Assembly: GCA_022225965.2 (NCBI GenBank)
Contig: JAKJXP020000004.1
Coordinates: 124,001 to 188,000, forward strand
Length of the DNA stretch: 64,000 nt
Direction of reading: 5' to 3'
Source of the DNA: Diatrype stigma
Lineage: Eukaryota > Ascomycota > Sordariomycetes > Xylariales > Diatrypaceae
In this document: one piece after another, positions 31,006 to 40,217 of the stretch
Numbering within the stretch: the stretch's first letter is position 1
Layout: each line of letters opens with the position of its first letter
Program-made: the position numbers and the translations under genes
Notes under the pieces: generated by a model
What the model saw: the letters and a program-made list of their open reading frames with translations, nothing else
Told to the model about the DNA's origin: nothing
Databases searched by the model: none

Positions 31006-32250
31006 TCATAAGCCCAGTAGCTCCTCAGCATTACCCCTGGCGATAGCGAGCCACTCAGACTCGCTCACTAGACCGCTATCCCGCAGCTCCTCCATGAACT
31101 GCTTCCCGCGAGTATTGCTACTATACGGGTAATCCACACTATACATAATGCGATCGACAGCAGTGTTGCGCAGCACCGTCGCCATCGTGTTCAGGCTGAA
31201 GAAGCCGGACGTCGTGATCCACACATTGCGCGCGTACACCTCGAGTAGAGTAGCAGGATGAGCAGCAGTAGTCCGCCTATCATCGCCCTCGATGTCCGGC
31301 AGCAGTGGTGCCGGTAAAATCCCATCCGCCCTCTCCAGCATGAAAGGCACGGCCTCGCCCATATGGCCCAGCACAATCTTCAAGCGGGGAAACGCCTCGA
31401 ACACGCCGGCGGCGTACAGCCTTAGGAAGTGCAGGCCAACATCGACGTGCCAGCCCCAGGCATTCGTCGCCAGCGCCACGGCCGCGCTCAGCGGGTAGCT
31501 GTAGCCATCGGGCGTCTCCGGTGGGCCTCCCGAACTTCCGCTGCTGCTACCAGACGACGGCGCGTAGCGTCCCCGGTCGATGGCGAAGACGCTCGCGGCC
31601 GGAACGCCGCCGCCGTAGCTGTCGCCCGGCGGCACGGTCGGGTGGAGGTAGACGGGGGCGCCGAGCTCCTGGGCCTTGGCCCAGAAGACGGCGTAGGCGG
31701 CGCCGTCGTAGAAGGAGCCGTTGTCGAGGCGGCTGTCGACGAGGGCGCCGACGAACCCGAGCTCGCGGACGGCGCGCTCGAGCTCCCGCGCCGCGGCGGC
31801 CGGGTCGGCCATCGGGAGGAAGGCCCAGGCCCGGAAGCGGCTTGGGCTCGGAGTATTAGCGGCGATGGCGGCGGCGAGCTGGTCGTTGGACGCGCGCGCG
31901 ACGGAAGGCGACAGCAGCGCGCTCGGCGCCAGCGCCACCGATATAACTTGCACGTCGATGTCCCCCTCCGCCATGCTGGCGAGCCGCAACGCGCCGAGGT
32001 CCCGGAGCGCTGGGGCGAGGGTTGCGGAGCGCGATTGCGTGTACGGGAGGAGGGGGTTCGTGTCGCTGACGCTGAGGATGGCGGGCGAGGTCCAGTGCTC
32101 CTCGAGCGTGATAAAGCCGCGGTGTTGCGGGAGACGAAGGGGAGGGGGAGGTTGGGGGGGAGGGGTGTGGCGCCTGTTGAGCAGGTGAGGTAAGGCGGCA
32201 GCGGTGCTAATGCTGCCTAAGATCAAGGCGATGGAACAGAGCGCCTTCAT
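31006..32250 (-). CDS. Amidohydrolase-2 / ACMSD-type decarboxylase with signal peptide
   Basis: An intronless gene of 414 aa. An N-terminal signal peptide (MKALCSIALILGSISTAAA) is followed by a Pro-rich linker. The metal and catalytic residues of the ACMSD / gamma-resorcylate / 2,3-dihydroxybenzoate decarboxylase family are all visible: Glu50-x-His52 (TLEEHW), His203 (YLHPTVPP), His296 (VLGHMGE) and Asp373 (YSVDYPY). The family catalyses non-oxidative, metal-dependent decarboxylation (or hydration/hydrolysis) of aromatic or muconate acids. Most members are cytosolic, so the signal peptide is unusual. A GSSSGSS insert (about residues 233-243) interrupts the barrel. The substrate cannot be named. 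It lies about 1 kb head-to-head from NBS1 with no functional link evident. Confidence 0.86.
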   Translation of the reverse strand: MKALCSIALILGSISTAAALPHLLNRRHTPPPQPPPPLRLPQHRGFITLEEHWTSPAILSVSDTNPLLPYTQSRSATLAPALRDLGALRLASMAEGDIDVQVISVALAPSALLSPSVARASNDQLAAAIAANTPSPSRFRAWAFLPMADPAAAARELERAVRELGFVGALVDSRLDNGSFYDGAAYAVFWAKAQELGAPVYLHPTVPPGDSYGGGVPAASVFAIDRGRYAPSSGSSSGSSGGPPETPDGYSYPLSAAVALATNAWGWHVDVGLHFLRLYAAGVFEAFPRLKIVLGHMGEAVPFMLERADGILPAPLLPDIEGDDRRTTAAHPATLLEVYARNVWITTSGFFSLNTMATVLRNTAVDRIMYSVDYPYSSNTRGKQFMEELRDSGLVSESEWLAIARGNAEELLGL

Positions 32251-33266
32251 GTTGTTGATTATGTTTGGGTTATCTTGTTAAGAGTTGTCTTGTTACCCGA
32301 TGACTACAGAGCGAAAGCTTTTCGGTGTCTGCGATGCCTATGATTGCAAATCCAAGACAACCTTTCTTCATGGCTAGGCGGCAGGCCGCACGAGCAGTGC
32401 TCGGGTTCATACCCTGCGGAGATTCGAGCCATTGGAAGTGTGTGCATAGAGTGTGTGCATAGGTAGCATCCATAATGCATGCATTTTAGTCGGTGCCCAG
32501 GTGCATACAAAGAGGCGTCTGGCCGGCTTTCCCCGGATTATACCAGGTAGGTAGAATGCCGGCGGGCTACTACATAAGCTGTGAATGGTCCAAGACACAC
32601 AACTTCCGCAGTCAGGTCTCAGTACGACCTTGCCCGTGGAGTCTGGGGACCTCTGACACAAGCGCAATTATAGTAAAAAAAATATTCAGAAGTAAGTGAG
32701 TGGCCTATTCATTCAGGAGTCGAAGAACAGCCCATCCCATCAATACCGGACCCATTTAACTACTTAGTTAGACTGGGAACGGTAGCGGGAATGGACGCTG
32801 GTGGAGCCCGGGAGTGCCCGTTCGCGGGTCTATCGGGGCTCCACCCGGAGTCGTCATACATACATACATACATGGTTGTAGTTCTTTGGCCAGGCAGCCA
32901 GGCGCCTTTGATTCTGGAAGCTGGAACTGAAAAAGAAGGCAGCAGCTGACCTCGCGCACCTTTCGCGTCTCGGCCCCAAACCCCCTAAACTTCCGGAATA
33001 CTTACAGAAGTCCCCCCACCTGCACTTCCCTTCCATACCTTGTACGTGCTATAGTGATCACGAATATACATACCGGAACGTATTTCGTATTTCGTATTTC
33101 GTAGAACAGGCGCCATTCCATTCGCTTCGCACATCGCGCACCAATCCGGCAAACACACGATACACACGAATACACACGCGTGCCTGCAACTCGAGTCCGC
33201 GCTATGAAGTTACGCAGAAGTGTGACCCTGCAGCTTTTAAGTTAACAGACTACCTAGAAAGAAACC
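32251..33266. other. Divergent intergenic region, amidohydrolase / NBS1
   Basis: About 1 kb of shared upstream sequence. It has an ACAT microsatellite (about 32855-32873) and a GTATTTC 7-bp repeat, three copies near 33080-33100. No coding sequence is supported. Confidence 0.4.
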
Positions 33267-36235
33267 ATGTGGATCTTGGAGAACGAGGGCGGCGCATTCG
33301 AAGGTGCGATGGAAACTCGAGCCTTATCTTTCAAGCATATGTTCAGTCATTCAGTCAAGGACTTTGAGGGCTTTAAGGATTTTAAGGATTTTAAGGATTT
33401 CTAGGACTTGATAGCTAATGTAACCCGTTTTCAACAGGCAAGCGGCTATGGCTGCGACCGGGGAAACGATACCTCTTTGGTAGAACCGTCGCCGAACGTG
33501 AGAACCCAACCTACTTTCTTCGGGACACCACCGTACTGCAACTACGGAAAGGGGACTAATGCTAAGATAGCCGGACAGCTTGCGATCAAAGGAGATCCCG
33601 CGGCTCTGAAGTCCGTGTCGAGAAAACATTGCACAATCCGAGTCGATGAAGTCACCGAGGGAGATGGGGTAAGTTATACAACGGAGATTACTATGGGCAA
33701 TGTGTGAAAGCTGACATGGGAACTATTCGCATCGCAGCAAAAACCATCGAGTCGGTCCCGGGTGACCATCGAAGACCTTGGCTCGAAAAGCGGCACGCGA
33801 ATCAACGATCGCAAGCTGAAGGGCGATACATACGTCCTCACCGAGCCCGAGAACACGCTACAGATGGGTTCGTTTCAAGACAAGTTCAAGTAACGTCAAC
33901 CCGTTATCCCATATTCGAGTTGGCGGGCTGGCCAGTTGCTAACGGCAATGAAAGGATCACTTGGTTTCCCGTGGTTCTCAGCTACTCGTTCTCTAGTAAA
34001 GAGCTGCGAGCTAGCCCCTTCACCAAGCTCCAGCAGAACCTCGAGCAGCTGGACATCAAGTACCTTGCCGACTATGACGCTCGGTGGACCACGCATGTCG
34101 TCCACAAGAAGCGCAATACCCCGAAGGGGTTACAGGCTCTGATCAACGGCAACTACATCGTCAATGACAGCTTTGTGAATGCCATTCTAGCTGCGACTGC
34201 CCCAGAGCACGTCAGCGATGGCGTAGATAGGAGTTTATTAGAAGCAGATTTTGATGGGAATTGGCCGCATGCTATCCAGTTTCTCCCTGCCACCGGTGAT
34301 GATGCGGCACCGATTCCAAACGAACAGTTTTCGCGCAATCCAGCCCGTGCCGATATATTCGATGGTTACACATTTGTATTTTACGAAAAGAAGCAGTTCG
34401 ACTTTTTGATGGCGCCCATCACGACCGGTAAGGGCAAGGCTCTTCTAAAGGAGGTAATCCCCGAGGAAACCCAGATCGACGATTTCATCCGATATGTGAA
34501 GGGGGTTGCAGGCGAGAAAGGCTTGGGGGAGTTTGAAGACGGCAGTGAAGGAAAGGGGGTCGTTGTCGTCCAGTTTATGCCGACAAATCAAGAGCACCTG
34601 GAGTGGTATACTCAGTTCTACACCTCCGTCTCGCTCCGTCTGGATCAACGTCTCATCACTCAGAAGGACTTCCTCCCCGCAATTCTAAATAACGATGCCA
34701 GTGGACTCCGACGACCACTTGAAGAAGAAACTGAAGAACAGCAGCGACAACAGCATACAACTCATGCAGATAAGCAGCCAGCCACAGCTCCAGAAGTCAT
34801 GGATGTGGATGACCAACCGCCTGTAGCCCCGTTACAACCGCTAGCTCGAAGGAGACAGAGGGGTGCAGCTAAGAGTCGGTTCAGGGGGTTCGGCGTTACC
34901 CTCGATGATGAAGATGAACCGACCGAGGCACCAGTTCCCCCCGCACCAGCGCCTGCGGCAGCTGAGCCGGAATCATCTCAAGAAGGCTTGTTTGTTTCTC
35001 AGCCTGTCCAATCTCAAGCATCAGAAGTGCCTATACGCAACACCCGGCTGTCTCAGCGAAAGCGGCCAGCAGCACATGATGACTCCGAAGAAATACTGGA
35101 TGGTTTTGCGCCAACTGCAGCAGAGGTCAAGCGGCGCCGGATCGCCGCAGGCGAAGACCCAACACCTCGAGAAACGACACCGGCACCACCGGAAGCGGCG
35201 AAGCAACAGCAACCCGCGGCCAAGACGCCGAAGATCAAGAAGGAGATCGACATCCTGGACGTGGCGCGCCAGCACCGCGAGGAGGTCGAAGCGCGCGCCA
35301 AGGCGGAGCGGGAGGACCTAGCGACGGCGCCCGAGGGCCTTGACCTCGCCGAGATCCGGCGGCTGCACATCGAGGAGCCCATGCCGCTGCGACAGGTAGC
35401 CCCGGAGCGGACGCGCGACCAAGACGTGGCCGACGGCCGCTGGGACCCGGCGTGGAACGGACGCAAGAACTTCAAGAGGTTCCAGCGGCGCGGCGCCGTG
35501 CAGGGCCGTGCTCCGCCACGTATTATCGTCCCGCTCGGCCAGGTCCAGGCCAAAGCCTACGGCATCGGCGACGACTACTGGCTCGAGAACGACAGCATGA
35601 CCAGCCAGGCGGCGGCGCGGAAAAAGAAGAAGACGGACTCTATTTCGACCCCCGTCGCCGCCTCGATCAGCCAGGCGCGTTCAGGGCAGAGCCGGAGTCA
35701 GACTCCGAGCGAGAACCCGAACCAAAGCCGCAACGTGCGAGCCGCGAGCCGTGGCGCATCAGCGACGGCGGCGTCTGGCGCATCGGCTCGGAGTTTGCAG
35801 AGCACGAATACTAGTTCGAAACGTATCGAGGGCTTGGCACCGGTCGATAGTAGCGAGGTAGAAGAAGATGGGGACGGGGACGGGGATGGGGACATGCAGC
35901 TCGACGATAACCATGACCGTCAGGCTATAGTAGGGGAAGACGACGATGACGACGACGACGACATCATCGCCGCTTCGGCCCCTAGGTCGACGCGGAGTGC
36001 TAGGGGGCAATCCGCGACAACAACGACAACGCAGCCGTCGCAGAGGTCGTCGCGCTCGACAGCAAATACCACGGCAGCCGCAACTGCAGCGACGGCGAAG
36101 GGCAAACGGCCGGCGATGGCGCCCCCTCTCACCACCGCGAGAGCGAAGCCGGCCAAGCGGCCGAAGATCCTCTCGATTGCTGACAGCGATGATGAGAGCG
36201 AAGACGAGCTGCGGTTTAGGTTTGGGAGACGGTAA
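33267..36235 (+). CDS. NBS1: Nbs1/nibrin homologue, MRN complex subunit
   Basis: Five exons (33267-33303, 33438-33497, 33571-33668, 33738-33889, 33955-36235) give 875 aa. The first exon encodes only MWILENEGGAFE plus part of a Gly, and intron 1 contains a short AAGGATTTT repeat. FHA domain, residues 1-110: RYLFGRT (Gly27-Arg28), SVSRKHCTI (Ser49-Arg50, His52) and SGTRIND (Asn88). Tandem BRCT domains follow (about 115-330). A Mre11-binding NFKRF motif ends at about residue 625. The last residues read DESEDELRFRFGRR, an acidic patch plus FRF, which fits the conserved Tel1/ATM-binding element. Between these is about 240 aa of low-complexity sequence with an Asp run. The protein should tether Mre11-Rad50 to breaks and activate Tel1 in the nucleus. 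Confidence 0.93.
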
Positions 36236-37175
36236 TAGGGATGTGATGGATGGATCATGGAAGGGGGAGGTGAAGCCTCTTTCAAGGTACAGCATTGCTC
36301 GCTCGTTCGGCTTCATTTGTGGGCGTTTGGTTTCATCCAATCCATCCATCGCGTACGGGGGTTTTCAGGCAGGTAAAGAATCATATATGTCTGCAATGTT
36401 TCAAGCATGTTTGCTGGAAAGAAGTCTCGCCGCCCGCGTCTCTCTGTGTGTGTGTGTGTGCTTGCTCTTGACACATCTGTCTGTACTTATACACGGGGTG
36501 AAAGGAAGAAACACAGGTGTACGGACAGACAGATGAACTGGCTTTTCCGGCCAACAATGATGGGTTATGTAGGTAGTCGTGGATTCATATATGTCTAGAT
36601 ATGCCGCCGTGTAATGAATGACAACGTAATTAGTACATCAAACTGTACGCAGTTAGGCATTTTGTATTGGTTTAGTGAACAAGCAAGGGCACAGACAGAT
36701 GGACGGATGAGCCATCATGGTCAGATAAACGAGACGAAGATCAGGCTCGTCGGTAGAGATAGACACGAATACTCGCGTCCATGTGTGTGCACGGTCAATA
36801 GTATACATATTGGCGTAGCACGTCAGCCTCTTCACAAACTCATATATGCTTTATGTTGACATTCTACTCTCCTTATTTCCTCGGTCTTTCGCACCAAACC
36901 ACCAATTCGATGCAAGTACATGTTATGTTTTATGTTTCGGTGCTATGTATCTGTATACTTAGTATCTATCTATCTATTATCCATCTGGGTATCCATCCAT
37001 CCGGTCATCCATTATACTTCTTCGGGAGTCTCGCGAACAACCCACCCTCTAACTAAAGCCCCTAGACTACGTGGTAACGACAAGACCAAAACGCCGTGAG
37101 AGCCATGATTTGATGCTAAACCTCCTTTCTATTCTACCCCTGATCTGTCTCTCCCCCCACCCCCTTTCCTTCCAC
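36236..37175. other. Convergent intergenic region
   Basis: About 940 bp between the stops of NBS1 and the cytochrome b5-domain gene. It contains a GTGTGTGTGTGTG run near 36447-36460 and CTAT/CATC microsatellites near 36965-37010. No gene seen. Confidence 0.45.
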
Positions 37176-37687
37176 TCAATCCATCTCATCCATCTCCCCA
37201 TTCCCCTCCCCCTTCCCCTCCCCCACATCCCCCTCCGCCACCAGCACGCCCACCAAGCAGCTCGCCAGCATAGTCTCGTAATTGACCCAAGGGTGTACCT
37301 CGCCGAACAGGCGCGTGCCGTCGCGGCCAGCGCCGCGCAGCAGCTCGGCCTGGCCGCCGGGGTGGAAGCGCAGGTAGGGCGTGACGTTGTAGACGCGGCC
37401 GCCCATGGCGGTCCAGGCGTCGCGGCCGCGCCGCCCGTTCTGCGCCCGCAGCCGCGACGGCGGCACCCGCAGGTACGGCGTCCCGGGGGGCAGGCCCCGC
37501 AGGTCCGACGCCGGGTCGTTGGCCAGCCGCGCCCAGTCCAGCGGCGAGCACCCCGGCTCCAGCGTCACCTTGCCGCTGCTACGCGACGACGGCTTGGCCG
37601 GCCGGCTGTTGTGCGTCGGCGGCGGCGCTAGCGTCGACGTCCCTGGCTGCCGCGCCTGGGCGCGCTGGGGGAGTGGGGAGGGGCGCG

Positions 37688-37720
<33 letters not shown>

Positions 37721-38321
37721 GGACGGAGAGGCTGGAGCTGGGGTTTGGGGTTGGTTTGAGGGCCGGTGGGCGCATCAGCCCTGGTGGTGGTGATGATGAT
37801 GATGGTGCAGGGGGCGGAGGCATGGAATTTGAAGGCGCTAGTGTTGATGGTGGTGGTGGTGCCATTGCTCCGGCTAAGGGAGCAGTGGCGGCGGCGCCGG
37901 AGAGCGAGGGGAGGAGCACGGGAGGTTGCGGGTTTGCGCCGCCCGCCAAAGAGGAGGATCGGGAGCGCGCCACGGCGGCGGCGGACGCGGGCGGCTCGGG
38001 TGATAAGGTGAAGGTGGGCACGCCGCTGTCGGTTAGGTGGGTTGCGGAGGCCTTGGGTGTTGTCTGCGCCGAGGAATCAGTATCACCATTGCCATCGCCC
38101 TCTTCTGTCCCTGTTGTCTTCGTTATCGTGGGCGGCGGCGGCATCGTCGTTATAGAGGGTCCATTCCGGGCAGGGTCCTCCGATCGCGTGGTAGTGTTCG
38201 GGGGTCGCTCGATCTTCGGGTCGCCGCGCCACAGCGCCAGCAGCGTCTCCATCAGGGGCGGTCTCCTTATGGCGAGGTAGACGAGGGAGGCTAGGATGAG
38301 GGATAGCCCTATGAGAGCCAT
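37176..38321 (-). CDS. Membrane-anchored cytochrome b5-domain protein (Irc21 / NCB5OR-b5 type)
   Basis: An intronless gene of 381 aa. The N-terminus is a single transmembrane anchor (MALIGLSLILASLVYLAI). Residues 35-245 are Ser/Pro/Thr-rich and disordered, including a (SG)n run from a GAGCCG repeat. The C-terminal cytochrome b5 fold starts at GCSPLDWARL and carries the two heme histidines His320 (RFHPGG) and His343 (EVHPWVNYE). The pair GCSPLDW and VNYE..L..CLVG matches the b5 domain of animal NCB5OR and yeast Irc21 rather than microsomal cytochrome b5. It should be a heme electron carrier facing the cytosol on ER membrane. The electron partner is unknown. Yeast Irc21 is only about 200 aa; the extra length is the linker. 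Confidence 0.87.
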
Positions 38322-39942
38322 GGGCGTCAGTCGTTCGTCAACAGCGAACGCGCTGGCTCGGGAACGTACGTGATGTGATGGTGGTGTGATCGGACAATAG
38401 TGTAGGTGAGTGGCAGATAAGCAGCAGTGATAGTGGGGAGGGCGCCCGGATTCTAGTCTAAGCCATCGTCGAATGCTGCTTTGCTATGGCTCTGATAGTA
38501 TGAGGCTCTTTGCTATTCTCTCCTTCCTTGTGCTTCGCAAGGAGTCGTCGTCATGCCATGTGCCGACTTGCACTTCCTGTAGCGGATTTTCGGTACCTGA
38601 CGGACGGATAAGCAGATCTGACGCTAAGAAGCCCTGGGACACGCGGGACGGGTAGCTTAGTAATAACGAGCATGGTATGTATGTACATACCTACCGGCCT
38701 GCCTAGAGGTAACTATGGGTTAGGTAGTTAAAGCATAAGACAGATACTGGCTGATAGCCTGATAGCCTGATAGGCGATAGGGTAGGATGACGCGCGATCT
38801 TGGGTAAGGTTCCCGCGAAAGTTCCTCATTGCGGGGGGTTTTTACGGGGGAGAGACCGATGGACCGATGAGCCGGTGCTCAGCTGCCGTGCTGTATGTAC
38901 CTATCTGCCATCGCCTAGTTTTAGGGCCCGTACTGCCGGACTACCTGCCTGTAGCACTTTATGTATATGCTGAACCTGGCAGTGTTTAGTTATGTAGTTG
39001 CGCATAAGTGTACAACAACACCCCTATTACTTTATACTACACAGGTTCATTGGTTATGTAAGGAGATGCATGGAACTAATAGTTACCCCTACATTGGGTA
39101 AATTATCCAACATAGGTATCCTGGTAGGGTTAACTATTGGCTCTAATTATAAGGCTATTATAGGCTATACATAAGACGTGCTGCCGGGTGGACGGTTCGC
39201 ATGGAGTTACAGTTTTGAGGCGAGTGCTGCGAGGGGGTGAATCATTCAATACGTATCTACATCCTACATACCCGACACCCGGTTTTGGATCGATGACGGG
39301 GTAACACGTGCCAGAGAGATCAGTGCCATTTGTTTCAGATGAATATTGTTCGTTTGTCTTCCTCAAGAAACGTTGTTCGGCAGGTTAGGAGACCTACGTA
39401 GCTTTTGGATATGAGTCAAAAAGAGGAGCTTGAAATCCGATCACAACTCCGCACGTGAAGCCATTATACGTGCATACATAGTTATACTTACTATAGTACC
39501 TGGATATATATACCGTGGACCTTAGCAGCCTTAGGTAGGTAGTCAGCAAGCTGCATAAGAGAAGAGCTCTAAGAGAAGCACCGACCTTACTGCAATGGCG
39601 GATAGAAAGCCAGAACGTGCCGTAATCAAGCTAATTATCAGGCCATATCACCTGCACATTACATACCTACATCCGTCCAGTGGGGGGATACGAAATTCAA
39701 GGGTTCCCGGCTTCCCACTAACTAGCAACTGTCTAGGCCGTCTGCGAGACTGATGAGTTCCGTGCTGAAATAATAACACAATCCCCAGCAGCGCAGTCTA
39801 GGTAATGTTTGAGCACTCGAGTCAACTACCCGTAGTTAATTAGAGATCGGTAATTATTCTTAGCTACCTGGTAGGTACGGGTACTTACTTACGTACGCTC
39901 CGACTTTCCTAAGGCTGCTAAGGTAAACTGCAGGTGCCTGGC
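38322..39942. other. Intergenic, no gene seen
   Basis: About 1.6 kb of divergent upstream sequence between the b5-domain gene and the 911-aa gene. It is rich in TACC/GGTA microsatellites (for example 38683-38700, 39530-39545). No supported ORF. Confidence 0.4.
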
Positions 39943-40070
39943 TGTTACACCATTACACTATTACACTATTACACTATTACACTATTACACTATTACACTA
40001 TTACACTATTACACTATTACACTATTACACTATTACACTATTACACTATTACACTGTTACAGCGTTACAG
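39943..40070. repeat. 8-bp minisatellite, 12 perfect copies plus flanking variants
   Basis: TATTACAC is repeated 12 times without a mismatch at 39959-40054. Two variant units (TGTTACAC, CATTACAC) flank it on the left and two (TGTTACAG, CGTTACAG) on the right. It ends about 150 bp before the ATG of the 911-aa gene, so it lies in its promoter or 5' UTR. Confidence 0.95.
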
Positions 40071-40217
40071 CGTTACCTACACTACCTACTACCTACATAG
40101 TACCTACACTACCTACCTTACTACACTACCACATTGCCTACCACCGAACCTGGAAGTATGCTCATTGGCTATAGGAGGTAGGCAGGTATGTAGTAGTCGG
40201 GGGTAGCGAGCGGAAAG

